From Oceanidesulfovibrio marinus (GTDB taxonomy: Bacteria > Desulfobacterota > Desulfovibrionia > Desulfovibrionales > Desulfovibrionaceae): a stretch of 64,000 bases of DNA. The DNA lies in assembly GCF_013085545.1 (NCBI RefSeq), contig NZ_CP039543.1:2697322-2761321 (forward strand), in the 5' to 3' direction. Within the stretch, counting starts at the first letter, position 1; each line of letters begins with the position of its first letter. The translations under genes and the position numbers were made by a program. Shown piece by piece: positions 16,758-25,380 of this stretch. The notes beneath the pieces are model-generated. The model was not told the origin of the DNA. It saw only the letters and a program-made list of their open reading frames with translations, and did no database searches.

Positions 16758-16950
16758 ATACATATTGTTTCAAGCTATTCATGTGCAGAGATATATTTGC
16801 CGTTGTGCGAAATTATACAGATACAGTCTGGTTTTCTGACGGATGATACAGTGCGCGCATGTCATGCCCTGCACGGACGTAGCGCCATGCTGATACCCGA
16901 CATCACTACACGGTGTGAGAAAGCGGCCGCCGCGTCGGAACGCCACGAAT

Positions 16951-16965
16951 TCCTGTCGGACAGGA
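16951..16965. promoter_or_regulatory. Palindromic activator site TCCTG-N5-CAGGA (kinase side)
   Basis: TCCTG-TCGGA-CAGGA, centred 93 bp before the -24 element at 17051. A partial copy, TACTG-TTGGA-CAGAT, is centred 43 bp (about four helical turns) downstream at 16994-17008. Confidence 0.65.
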
Positions 16966-17049
16966 AAAATGGCGCGCCGTGAACGGTTCCATTTACTGTT
17001 GGACAGATAACACTGCAGCTTTCTGGCGCTTTTCGGAAGCCCTGTATGC

Positions 17050-17065
17050 TGGCACTGTTTGTGCT
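17050..17065 (+). promoter_or_regulatory. Sigma-54 promoter of the hybrid kinase/regulator operon
   Basis: TGGCACTGTTTGTGCT, with perfect GG-N10-GC spacing and the consensus TGGCAC block. It predicts a leader of roughly 250 nt before the ATG at 17325. With the palindromes upstream, it suggests the regulator controls its own operon. Confidence 0.6.
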
Positions 17066-17324
17066 TCGCCATATAGTGGTTGCACGCGCGGTCTGGGAAC
17101 GCCAATCCGCGAAAAATTGACCGGGTTTGACTTTTTTCCACCCGCCTCCTTTTCTTCATGTATTTCGGGCAGGGAAACGCATCTCTCCGGGAAACGCCGT
17201 GTGACTTTGTGCCTGTATTTATTACGTTCCAGACACAGAGTAGGCGCTCGCGGGATTTGACATCAGCCGCTATCGGCATCATTTGTAACACCGCACCCCC
17301 TATAACGCCGAAACCACGGGCAGC

Positions 17325-19283
17325 ATGTTCAAGCTACGAACCTTCTTTTCCCATCGCAGCTTCACAATAATCAGTAGAGTTGGCGCCTTACTGGTTTTCC
17401 TGTCGCTATTCGCCGCCGCGATCAGCGTCGTCTACAGCTACTACATCAACAAGTCGCAGAAAGAGACCCAGGTCGCCGCTCGCGAGCTGATGCTTTCCGG
17501 CCACGAGCGCACGCTCAAGGCCGCGGTCATCAGCCTTGCCGAAACCCTGAGCGAAATGGTCAGCGAGACCGTAGCCGACGGCGGAGACCAGGAAGATCAA
17601 ATCCGCCAGGTCATCAACGACGTGCGCTACGAGGAGAACGGATACTACTTTGTCTACAATACCGACGGCATAAACATCGCCCACCCGTTCCACCCGGAGT
17701 TCCGCGGTCAGAGGCGCCTGGAGATCGAGGACAACGAGGGCCACCGCTACATCAAGGAGCTCAGCGACAAGGCCCTGGCCGGCGGCGGCTTTGTCACCTA
17801 CAATTTCTACAAGCCCGGCCAGACCACCCTGCTGCCCAAGCTGGTGTATGCCCACATGATTCCGGGCACCAAGTACTGGCTCGCCTCGGGCCTGTACATC
17901 AACGACATCGTCAAGGAGCAGCAGCGCATCTCCCAGCGCTTCGCCAAGATCCACCGCCACGCCATCGTCACCGTGGGCGCCGGCGTGGTCATCGTCCTGA
18001 TCCTCGTGGTTCTGCCGGTGAGCATCCTGATGATCAACTCCATCCTCAAGCCGTGGCGGCAGCTGGAGCGGGAGCTGATGCAGGCGCAGAAGATGGAAGC
18101 CATCGGCATCTTCGCCGGCGGCATTGCCCATGATTTCAGCAACGTGCTCGGAGCCATCACCGCCTGCTCCGAGCTCGCCATGTACGATACCGACAAGGAA
18201 AGCCCGGTCTACGAGGACCTCCAGCACATCCACAAGGCGGCCAAGCGCGGCAAGAGCCTGGTGCGCCGGATCAAGGAGTTCAGCCGCAAGGCCGATACGC
18301 CGCGCAGCGCCGTGAACCTGGCGCGCGTCACCGAGGAGTGCATGGAGCTGGTGCAGACCATCCTGCCGGCCAACGTGGACGTGCACGTCAGCATGCTGGT
18401 GGACAATATCCGCGTGAAGGCCGACCCGGACCAGCTGCTCCAGGTGATCATGAACCTCTGCACCAATGCGGAACAGGCCATGCGCGGCTTCAAGGCCGTG
18501 CTCACCGTGGAGCTGGACGCCGTGGAGCTGGACGCCGACGAGGCCCGCGCCATGAACCTGAAGGCCGGCAGCTACGCCCGGCTCTCGGTGCAGGACACGG
18601 GCGTGGGCATGAAGCCCGTCATCCTCAAACGCATCTTCGAGCCTTTCTACACCACGCGCAGAAAATCCCGCGGCACTGGCCTGGGCCTGTCCATGACCCA
18701 GTCCATCGTCACCATGCACGGCGGCGCCATCACCGTGAACAGCTCGCTGGGCAAGGGCTCGGTCTTCCGCGTGCTGCTGCCCTGCGTGGAGGAGGAGCAC
18801 GAGCACATTCCGGCCGCGCGGCGGCTCGACCTGCCCCACGGCACGGAGTCCCTGCTCATCGTGGACGACGACAAGGACCTGCTCTCCTCGCTGCACAAGC
18901 TGTTCACCCGCCTGGGCTATACGGTAACAAGCTGCAACGACAGCCGCGACGCCCTGGACATTTTCCTGCACGCGCCGCACGATTTCGATCTGTTGCTCAC
19001 GGACCAGCTCATGCCCAAGATGACCGGCGCGGAGCTCATCAAGGAGATCAAGCAGATCAACGGGGATCTGCCCATTATCCTGTGCAGCGGGTTCGAGGGC
19101 GACGGCCGGCTGCAGCGGGTGCCCAAGGATCTCAAGAAGGCAGGGGTCTCGGCGTTCTTCCGCAAGCCCTTTGACACCATCGAGATATGCAGGGCCGTGC
19201 GGAAGCTGCTGGACCAGAACAAACCTGACACGACAACCATGACGCACGAGGCGAACACGAATGGCGCACGTACTCATCATTGA
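17325..19283 (+). CDS. Hybrid sensor histidine kinase with periplasmic Cache domain
   Basis: 652 residues. Membrane segments lie near 17-39 and 213-238 and flank a single-Cache ligand-binding domain (GYYFVYNTDGINIAHPFHPE, then KYWLASGLYINDI). The HisKA phosphoacceptor is H269 in GGIAHDFSNVLGAI, followed by a HATPase domain with NLCTNAEQAM, DTGVGM and GTGLGLSM boxes, then a C-terminal receiver (LLIVDDDKDLL, TDQLMPKMTG). The next gene starts inside its last 23 bp. Its place between Nfn and the fumarate reductase operon suggests it senses a C4-dicarboxylate or related organic acid. The ligand is inferred only from context. Confidence 0.88.
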   Translation: MFKLRTFFSHRSFTIISRVGALLVFLSLFAAAISVVYSYYINKSQKETQVAARELMLSGHERTLKAAVISLAETLSEMVSETVADGGDQEDQIRQVINDVRYEENGYYFVYNTDGINIAHPFHPEFRGQRRLEIEDNEGHRYIKELSDKALAGGGFVTYNFYKPGQTTLLPKLVYAHMIPGTKYWLASGLYINDIVKEQQRISQRFAKIHRHAIVTVGAGVVIVLILVVLPVSILMINSILKPWRQLERELMQAQKMEAIGIFAGGIAHDFSNVLGAITACSELAMYDTDKESPVYEDLQHIHKAAKRGKSLVRRIKEFSRKADTPRSAVNLARVTEECMELVQTILPANVDVHVSMLVDNIRVKADPDQLLQVIMNLCTNAEQAMRGFKAVLTVELDAVELDADEARAMNLKAGSYARLSVQDTGVGMKPVILKRIFEPFYTTRRKSRGTGLGLSMTQSIVTMHGGAITVNSSLGKGSVFRVLLPCVEEEHEHIPAARRLDLPHGTESLLIVDDDKDLLSSLHKLFTRLGYTVTSCNDSRDALDIFLHAPHDFDLLLTDQLMPKMTGAELIKEIKQINGDLPIILCSGFEGDGRLQRVPKDLKKAGVSAFFRKPFDTIEICRAVRKLLDQNKPDTTTMTHEANTNGARTHH

Positions 19284-20682
19284 TGACGACGAACCCATGT
19301 GCTACGCGCTCTCCCGGGCCGTCAGGCGCATGGGCTGCGAGGCGGAAAGCGCCGGAACACTGGCCGCAGGGCTCGATCTGGCCCGCTCCCGCCCGTTCGA
19401 CATCATATTTCTGGACGTCCGGCTGCCGGACGGCAACGGCCTTTCCATTCTGGGCGATCTCACCGCCACTCCCTCCAATCCTGAGGTCATTATCATCACC
19501 GGCAAGGGCGAGCCGGAAGGAGCCGAGCTGGCCATCAGCAACGGCGCCTGGGACTACATCGAAAAGACCCACAGCATTCAGCAGATATCCCTGACCCTGA
19601 AGCGCGCCCTGGACTACCACCGCGCGCGCCAGGCCGATTGCGTGGGCAAGACCATCAAGGCGCTGCGGCGGGAGAAGATCATCGGCGAGAGCGCGGCCCT
19701 GACCCGCGCCCTGGACCTAGTGGCCCAGTCGGCCGAGAGCGGCTCCAACGTGCTCATCACCGGCGAGACCGGCACGGGCAAGGAGCTCTTTGCCCGCGCC
19801 ATCCACGAGAACAGCACCCGGGCGGACGGGCCCTTCATTATCGTGGACTGCGCCGCGCTGCCTGAGAGCATCGTGGAGTCCATCCTCTTCGGCCACAAGA
19901 AAGGCGCCTTCACCGGCGCGGAAAAGGACCAGGTCGGTCTAATCTTCCAGGCGGACAAGGGCACGCTGTTTCTGGACGAGGTGGGCGAGATGCCCCTTTC
20001 GCTGCAGAAGAGCTTCCTGCGCGTGCTGCAGGAACGCGCCGTGCGCAGCCTGGGCGGCAAGGAGGTCCAGAAGAGCGACTTCCGCCTGGTGGTGGCCACC
20101 AACCGGGACCTGGACGCCATGGCCGAGGAGAACGGCTTCCGCAAGGACCTGCTCTACCGCATCCGCTCCATCCACATCCACCTGCCGCCCCTGCGCGAAC
20201 GTCCGGACGACATCAAGCCGCTGACCACCCATGTCATCGAGGAGATCTGCAAACGCGCCGGCGCAACGCCCAAGGGGTGCAGCACGGACTTCATCGAGAC
20301 CCTGGAGGCGTACGACTGGCCCGGCAACGTGCGCGAGCTCATCCACACCCTGGAGCACGCGCTGACTTCCTCCAAGCGGGACCCCTACCTTTTCTCCCAG
20401 CACCTGCCGTCCAGCATCCGGGCCAAGGTGGCGCGCAACCGCATCAGCGTGTCCGAGTTCGACGAGCCGTTCGAGCCGCTGGAAGAGGAGACCTTCACCT
20501 TTGATGAGATACCCGAGCTCCAGCCGTATCGCGACGCCATCTGCGCCAATGCCGAGAGCCGCTACCTCAAGGGGCTGATGAGCGCCACCAAGGGCAACAT
20601 GAAAGAGGCCATCCGCCTTTCCGGCCTATCCCAGTCGCGGCTCTACGCCCTGCTCAAGAAGCACGGGCTTTCATCGCGTTAA
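19261..20682 (+). CDS. NtrC-family sigma-54-dependent response regulator
   Basis: 473 residues. The receiver is residues 1-120 with phosphoacceptor D52 (FLDVRLPDG). The AAA+ domain has GETGTGKE, an intact GAFTGA sigma-54 loop and DEVGEMPL. The Fis-type helix-turn-helix is at the C-terminus (IRLSGLSQSRLYALLKKHG). It overlaps the kinase gene by 23 bp, so the two are co-translated. It is the best candidate to bind the TCCTG-N5-CAGGA palindromes on both sides of its operon and activate nfnAB, its own operon and frdCAB. A short acidic linker precedes the HTH (FEPLEEETFTFDEIPEL). Confidence 0.92.
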   Translation: MAHVLIIDDDEPMCYALSRAVRRMGCEAESAGTLAAGLDLARSRPFDIIFLDVRLPDGNGLSILGDLTATPSNPEVIIITGKGEPEGAELAISNGAWDYIEKTHSIQQISLTLKRALDYHRARQADCVGKTIKALRREKIIGESAALTRALDLVAQSAESGSNVLITGETGTGKELFARAIHENSTRADGPFIIVDCAALPESIVESILFGHKKGAFTGAEKDQVGLIFQADKGTLFLDEVGEMPLSLQKSFLRVLQERAVRSLGGKEVQKSDFRLVVATNRDLDAMAEENGFRKDLLYRIRSIHIHLPPLRERPDDIKPLTTHVIEEICKRAGATPKGCSTDFIETLEAYDWPGNVRELIHTLEHALTSSKRDPYLFSQHLPSSIRAKVARNRISVSEFDEPFEPLEEETFTFDEIPELQPYRDAICANAESRYLKGLMSATKGNMKEAIRLSGLSQSRLYALLKKHGLSSR

Positions 20683-20712
20683 ACCGCTCCGGCGACCATT
20701 TCCCCCGGCACA

Positions 20713-20755
20713 AACGCCGCGCCGCACCGATTCGAGTGCGGCGCGGCGTTTTTTA
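20713..20755 (+). terminator. Rho-independent terminator after the NtrC regulator
   Basis: A GC-rich stem (AACGCCGCGCCGCAC against GTGCGGCGCGGCGTT) with loop CGATTCGA and a following T-run, 30 bp past the stop codon. A textbook intrinsic terminator. Confidence 0.9.
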
Positions 20756-20798
20756 TTTCCTCCCCTCAAAGAACGCTGCCTTCTCTGGCAGGAAGAAT

Positions 20799-20837
20799 TC
20801 TTGTCCAGCAGGAACACTTCCCTCCTGTATTGCAGGA
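20799..20837. promoter_or_regulatory. Tandem palindromic activator sites before frdCAB
   Basis: TCTTG-TCCAG-CAGGA (20799-20813, one arm mismatch) and TCCTG-TATTG-CAGGA (20823-20837, perfect), centres 24 bp apart. A lone CAGGA half-site lies at 20789-20793. The perfect site is centred 80 bp before the -24 element. Confidence 0.65.
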
Positions 20838-20908
20838 AACGAATTCACCGCTTTTATTGTATCCGTTCCAACAAGCCGCATTTATTACATTAGATTTTGT
20901 AACGCGCT

Positions 20909-20924
20909 TGGTACGGCACATGCT
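20909..20924 (+). promoter_or_regulatory. Sigma-54 promoter of the frdCAB-fumarase-malic enzyme operon
   Basis: TGGTACGGCACATGCT has GG-N10-GC and matches TGGCACGNNNNTTGCW except at two positions. It predicts a leader of about 255 nt with a strong internal hairpin. Confidence 0.65.
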
Positions 20925-20957
20925 GGGAGGACGACATCCCGTAACGGGGTAGCGCTC

Positions 20958-21001
20958 GACCCGCCGCGCTTTTTGACTTCCCCTTGGCAGCGCGGCGGGT
21001 C
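20958..21001 (+). promoter_or_regulatory. 12-bp stem-loop in the frd leader
   Basis: GACCCGCCGCGC (20958-20969) pairs perfectly with GCGCGGCGGGTC (20990-21001) around a 20-nt loop that starts with a T-run. It lies 190 bp before frdC, inside the predicted leader, and could act in attenuation or mRNA stability. Confidence 0.5.
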
Positions 21002-21191
21002 CTTGCGCGCTCCGTTCGGCCGGAAGCATGGAGCGACTGGTGAACCATCAGAACTTCGACACGGACACGCCGCAACGAGCGGCCGGGCTCCGCGTCACAT
21101 CGCATAGGAACCGGGGTCGGGACGGCTGGCATGAAGGGCCGCGCCGTCCAGGTCCGAAAACAGAAGGAACAGTCTTTGGAGGATTGCATCC

Positions 21192-21845
21192 ATGAATTCG
21201 AGCACCATGACATTGCATGTTCCGCAACGCAGCAAGATCTCCGGCCGGCTGGACTTCCTTATGGTCGTCTCCGGCGTGCTGCTCATCGCGTTTCTCTGGG
21301 CGCACCTGATTCTCGTCTCCAGCGTGGTCATCGGCCCGGGCGTGATGAACGCGCTGGCGCGCTTCTTCGAGGCCACCTACATGGCCCAGGTGGGCGGCCC
21401 CATCATCTTCCTGCTCATGCTGGTGCACTTCGTGCTGGCCGCACGCAAGATGCCTTTTGAGCAGGGTGAGCTGAAGGCCTTCCGCGTGCACAGCAAGATG
21501 ATGCACCACAAGGACACCACCATGTGGCTGGTGCAGGTGGTCACGGCCCTGGTCATCCTCGTGCTCGCGTCCATCCACATGTTCGTGGTGCTTACGGACC
21601 TGCCCATCTCGGCGGCCAAGAGCGCGGCGCGCATTCAGGACGGGCCCTGGCTGCCCTTCTACCTCGTCCTGCTGCCCATGGCCGAGATCCACGTCGGCAT
21701 CGGTTTCTACCGCATCGGCGTCAAGTACGGCTTCATCTCCAGCCAGAAGCGCGCCTGGTACCAAAAGGCCGAGTACGTGATGATGGCCATCTTCATCTCT
21801 ATCGGCCTCATCACCCTCGCGCGGTTCTCCTTCCTCACTTTCTAA
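21192..21845 (+). CDS. frdC: Fumarate reductase / succinate dehydrogenase cytochrome b subunit
   Basis: A 217-residue membrane subunit that anchors FrdAB and passes electrons between the menaquinone pool and the flavoprotein. About five hydrophobic helices are visible (near 22-47, 64-85, 110-130, 150-170 and 190-213), with histidines suited to bind two haems (FLWAHLIL, LMLVHFVL, SIHMFVV, MAEIHVG), as in the dihaem anchor of Wolinella and Desulfovibrio. TGGAGGA precedes the ATG by 9 bp. First gene of the operon, behind a sigma-54 promoter. Confidence 0.93.
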   Translation: MNSSTMTLHVPQRSKISGRLDFLMVVSGVLLIAFLWAHLILVSSVVIGPGVMNALARFFEATYMAQVGGPIIFLLMLVHFVLAARKMPFEQGELKAFRVHSKMMHHKDTTMWLVQVVTALVILVLASIHMFVVLTDLPISAAKSAARIQDGPWLPFYLVLLPMAEIHVGIGFYRIGVKYGFISSQKRAWYQKAEYVMMAIFISIGLITLARFSFLTF

Positions 21846-21860
21846 GCACGGAGTGATTCA

Positions 21861-23750
21861 ATGCAGATATTTTATACAGACGTCCTGTGCATAGGAGCCG
21901 GCCTTGCCGGGGAACGCGTGGCCGTTGAGGCGGCGATGGCCGGGTTCGAGACCATCTGCCTGTCCATCGTGCCCCCCAGACGCTCCCACTCGTCCGCCGC
22001 CCAGGGCGGCATGCAGGCGGCACTCGGCAACGCCATCATGGGTGACGGCGACAGCCCCGACATCCACTTCCAGGACACGGTCAAGGGCTCGGACTGGGGC
22101 GCAGACCAGGAAGTGGCACGCATCTTCGCGGATACCGCGCCCATCGTGATGCGCGAGGTTGCGCACTGGGGCGTGCCGTGGAACCGCGTCGTCGCCGGCA
22201 CCCACACCTACTACAAGGGCGGCAAGCCCTTCGAGGCCGAGGAGAAAAAGGAGAAGCACGGGCTGATCCACGCCCGCGCCTTCGGCGGCACGGCCAAGTG
22301 GCGCACCTGCTACACCGCGGACGGCACCGGCCGCTCCGTGCTCAACACCCTGGACAGCAAGTGCCTGCAGTACGGCGTGACCATCCACGACCGCACCCAG
22401 GCCGAGATCCTGATCCACGACGGCGAGAACTGCCTGGGCTGCATCGCCCGCTGCATGCGCACCGGCGAGCTGCGCGCCTACTTCGCCACGGCAACGCTCA
22501 TCGCCACCGGCGGCTACGGACGCTGCTACTCCGCCACCACCAACGCGGTGATCTGCGACGGCGGCGGCCAGATCTGCGCCCTGGACACCGGCCTGGTTCC
22601 CATGGGCAACATGGAGGCCGTGCAGTTCCACCCCACCGGCACCGTGCCCACCGACATCCTGGTCACCGAAGGCTGTCGCGGCGACGGCGGCACCCTGCTG
22701 GACGTCAACGAGCACCGCTTCATGCCCGACTATGAGCCCGAGAAGGCCGAGCTCGCCTCCCGCGACGTGGTCTCCCGCCGTATGACCGAGCACATGCGCA
22801 AGGGCCTGGGCGTGAAATCGCCCTACGGCGACCATCTCTGGCTGGACATCCGCCACCTGGGCGTCAAGCACATCACCACCAAGCTGCGGGAAGTCTACGA
22901 CATCTGCACCAACTTCCTGGGCGTGAACCCCATCGACCAGCTCATCCCGGTGCGGCCCACGCAGCACTACTCCATGGGCGGCGTGCGCACCAACCGCGAC
23001 GGCGCGGCCTACGGGCTCAAAGGCCTCTACGCCGCCGGCGAGGCCGCCTGCTGGGACATGCACGGCTTCAACCGCCTGGGCGGCAACTCCCTGGCCGAGA
23101 CCGTGGTGGCCGGCCGCTACATCGGCAAGCAGATCGTGAAGTACCTCAAGGGCGCCTCGGTGAACTTCACCAGCGCGGCCCTGCGCGACGCCGAGACCAA
23201 GCTCAATGAGCGCATCGAGGACATCGTCTCCGGACGCAAGGGCGGCGAAAACGCCCTGGAGCTGCGCGCCGAGATGCGTGAGACCATGATGGAAAACGTC
23301 TTCATCTTCCGTAACGGCAAGGACCTGCAGAAGGCCGTGGACACTCTGGAAGAGCTGCACGACCGCGCCAATCGCATCGCCCTGCAGAGCAACATCCCCG
23401 GCTTCAACCCGGAGATGTCCACCGCCCTGCGCCTCCAGGGCATGATCAAGCTCTGCCAGTGCACGGCTTACGGCGCCCTGCAGCGCACCGAGAGCCGTGG
23501 CGCCCACACCCGCGAGGACTTCCCCGAACGCAACGACAAGGACTGGCTCAACCGCACCCTGGCTTACTGGAAGGAAGGCTCCAACATGCCGACCCTCAAG
23601 TACGAGGACGCCTCTCCCTACTACGAGCTGCCCCCGGGCGAACGCGGCTACGGCGGCGGCAAAATCATCCCCAACGAGCTGCCCAAGAAGAAGTTCGAGG
23701 TTCCCAAAGAGTCTCTCGAAAACCTCAAAGAAGCCAAGAGCAAGGGCTAG
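21861..23750 (+). CDS. frdA: Fumarate reductase / succinate dehydrogenase flavoprotein subunit
   Basis: 629 residues, 15 bp after frdC. The FAD fold starts at VLCIGAGLAGERVAVEAA; the covalent-FAD histidine is in RSHSSAAQGGMQAALGN near residue 43. Substrate-site segments are visible: HPTGTVPTDILVTEG, SRDVVSRRM and RPTQHYSMGGVRTN. The family interconverts fumarate and succinate on the cytoplasmic side of the membrane. In Desulfovibrio the complex can act both in fumarate respiration and in succinate oxidation; the direction cannot be read from the sequence. Confidence 0.95.
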   Translation: MQIFYTDVLCIGAGLAGERVAVEAAMAGFETICLSIVPPRRSHSSAAQGGMQAALGNAIMGDGDSPDIHFQDTVKGSDWGADQEVARIFADTAPIVMREVAHWGVPWNRVVAGTHTYYKGGKPFEAEEKKEKHGLIHARAFGGTAKWRTCYTADGTGRSVLNTLDSKCLQYGVTIHDRTQAEILIHDGENCLGCIARCMRTGELRAYFATATLIATGGYGRCYSATTNAVICDGGGQICALDTGLVPMGNMEAVQFHPTGTVPTDILVTEGCRGDGGTLLDVNEHRFMPDYEPEKAELASRDVVSRRMTEHMRKGLGVKSPYGDHLWLDIRHLGVKHITTKLREVYDICTNFLGVNPIDQLIPVRPTQHYSMGGVRTNRDGAAYGLKGLYAAGEAACWDMHGFNRLGGNSLAETVVAGRYIGKQIVKYLKGASVNFTSAALRDAETKLNERIEDIVSGRKGGENALELRAEMRETMMENVFIFRNGKDLQKAVDTLEELHDRANRIALQSNIPGFNPEMSTALRLQGMIKLCQCTAYGALQRTESRGAHTREDFPERNDKDWLNRTLAYWKEGSNMPTLKYEDASPYYELPPGERGYGGGKIIPNELPKKKFEVPKESLENLKEAKSKG

Positions 23751-23759
23751 CGGAGGACA

Positions 23760-24554
23760 ATGGCAATGAATCGCAAGCTTCATCTCAAGGTGTTTCGATA
23801 CAACCCCGACGATCCGAAATCGCAGCCCCGCATGGAATCGTTCCACATCACCGAGTACGACTCCATGACCCTGTTCATCGCCCTGACCCAGATCCGCGAT
23901 GAGATGGACCCCACCCTGAAGGTGGACTTCTGCTGCCGGGCGGGCATCTGCGGCTCCTGCGGCATGGTCATCAACGGCCGTCCCGGCCTGGCCTGCCACA
24001 CCCAGACCAAGGACCTGCCCAACGAGATCACCCTGCATCCACTGCCGGTGTTCAAGCTGCTGGGCGACCTCTCCGTGGACACCGGCACCTGGTTCCGCGG
24101 CGTGGGCACCAAGATCGAGTCCTGGGTGCACTCCAACGACGCGGCCTTTGATCCGGCCGACGAGGAGATGCGCATGGAGAACGAGGTGGCCGAGCAGATC
24201 TTCGAGCTCGACCGCTGCATCGAATGCGGTTGCTGCATCGCGGCCTGCGGCACGGCCCGCATGCGCGAGGACTTCCTGGGCGCGGCCTCCATCAACCGCA
24301 TCGCCCGCTTTTACATCGATCCCCGCGACCAGCGCTCCGAAGACGACTACTACGACGTCATCGGCAACGATCAGGGCGTGTTCGGCTGCATGGGCCTTCT
24401 GGGTTGTGAAGACGTTTGCCCCAAGCACATCCCCTTGCAGGACCAGCTCGGCATCATGCGCCGCATGCTGACCCTCAACTCGGTCAAAGGCATTCTGCCC
24501 AAGGCCGTGATCAACGCTCTCAAACACAAAGGGTGCTGCCATGAAAAGCATTAA
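23760..24554 (+). CDS. frdB: Fumarate reductase / succinate dehydrogenase iron-sulfur subunit
   Basis: 264 residues. It has the plant-type [2Fe-2S] motif CCRAGICGSCGMVINGRPGL and C, then two ferredoxin-type groups, CIECGCCIAACG and CMGLLGCEDVCPKH, for the [4Fe-4S] and [3Fe-4S] clusters. It carries electrons between FrdA and the haems of FrdC. GGAGG lies just before the ATG, and the last 14 bp overlap the fumarase alpha gene. Confidence 0.95.
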   Translation: MAMNRKLHLKVFRYNPDDPKSQPRMESFHITEYDSMTLFIALTQIRDEMDPTLKVDFCCRAGICGSCGMVINGRPGLACHTQTKDLPNEITLHPLPVFKLLGDLSVDTGTWFRGVGTKIESWVHSNDAAFDPADEEMRMENEVAEQIFELDRCIECGCCIAACGTARMREDFLGAASINRIARFYIDPRDQRSEDDYYDVIGNDQGVFGCMGLLGCEDVCPKHIPLQDQLGIMRRMLTLNSVKGILPKAVINALKHKGCCHEKH

Positions 24555-25380
24555 GGCCCAGGATATCCGTGACGCGGTGCGCGACATGATCATGGACGCC
24601 TGCCGCATTCTGCCGGACGACGTGTACGGAGCCATCAAAAGCGCACTGGACGAGGAGGAGTCGGAATCCGCCAAGGAAGTGCTCACCCAGCTCATCGACA
24701 ACGCCGACCTGGCGCGCAACACCCAGCTGGCCCTGTGCCAGGACACCGGCGCCGCGGTCTTCTACGTGGACTACGGCGAGGACGTGCAGATCGAAGGCGG
24801 CACTCTGGAGCAGGTGATCAACGAGGGCATGGTGGAAGGCTACGACAAGGGCTACCTGCGCAAGTCCCTCTGCCATCCCCTGACCCGCAAGAACACCGGG
24901 GACAACACTCCGGCCATCATCCACAGCCACGTGGTGCCCGGCGACGAGCTGCGCATCAAGTTCATGGCCAAGGGCGGCGGCTCCGAGAACATGTCCAAGG
25001 TCGCCATGCTCAAGCCGGCCCAGGGCTGGCCCGGCATCAAGGACTTCGTAGTGCGGACCATGGCCGAGGCCGGCCCCAACCCCTGTCCGCCTACCGTGGT
25101 GGGCGTGGGCATCGGCGGCACCTTCGACCTCGCGCCTTCCCTGGCCAAGAAGTCCCTGTTCCGGCCCATCGGCGAACGCAACGCCGATCCCGAGATCGCG
25201 GCCATGGAAGAGGAACTGCTCGCGGCGATCAACGACCTGGGCATCGGCCCCATGGGGCTGGGCGGCAAGACCACCAGCCTGGACGTGAAGGTGGAGATGC
25301 ACCCCTGCCACATCGCCAGCCTGCCCGTGGCCGTCAATGTGCAATGCCACTCATCCCGCACCAAGGAGGTCGTTCTCTGA
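24541..25380 (+). CDS. Class I fumarate hydratase, alpha subunit
   Basis: 279 residues, the catalytic N-terminal half of an oxygen-sensitive [4Fe-4S] fumarase. Cysteines in LCQDTGAAVFYVDYG, SLCHPLTRKNTGDN and PCPPTVVGVGIGGTFD fit the three cluster ligands, and HSHVVPGDELRIKFMAKGGG is the substrate-site region. The start overlaps frdB by 14 bp. Together with the next gene it interconverts fumarate and malate. A tartrate dehydratase alpha subunit would look similar, but the FrdCAB/malic enzyme context favours fumarase. Confidence 0.93.
   Translation: MKSIKAQDIRDAVRDMIMDACRILPDDVYGAIKSALDEEESESAKEVLTQLIDNADLARNTQLALCQDTGAAVFYVDYGEDVQIEGGTLEQVINEGMVEGYDKGYLRKSLCHPLTRKNTGDNTPAIIHSHVVPGDELRIKFMAKGGGSENMSKVAMLKPAQGWPGIKDFVVRTMAEAGPNPCPPTVVGVGIGGTFDLAPSLAKKSLFRPIGERNADPEIAAMEEELLAAINDLGIGPMGLGGKTTSLDVKVEMHPCHIASLPVAVNVQCHSSRTKEVVL

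Larger units (their letters stand above)
16521..17324. other. Divergent regulatory region between nfnAB and the hybrid kinase gene
   Basis: About 800 bp with no convincing gene; frames here have poor codon pattern and no family resemblance. It is more AT-rich than its surroundings. It holds two -24/-12 promoters facing away from each other (16634-16649 minus, 17050-17065 plus) and three palindromic sites (16743-16757, 16951-16965 and a weaker one at 16994-17008). Confidence 0.6.

Noticed and set aside
16779-17291. 170-codon minus-strand frame in the nfnAB/kinase gap
   Set aside because: Poor codon pattern, no ribosome binding site or family features, and it overlaps the -24/-12 promoter and palindromes.
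21858-24746. Open frame of 962 codons on the minus strand across frdA and frdB
   Set aside because: Complementary-strand artefact of the GC-rich third positions of the frd genes; no recognisable protein.
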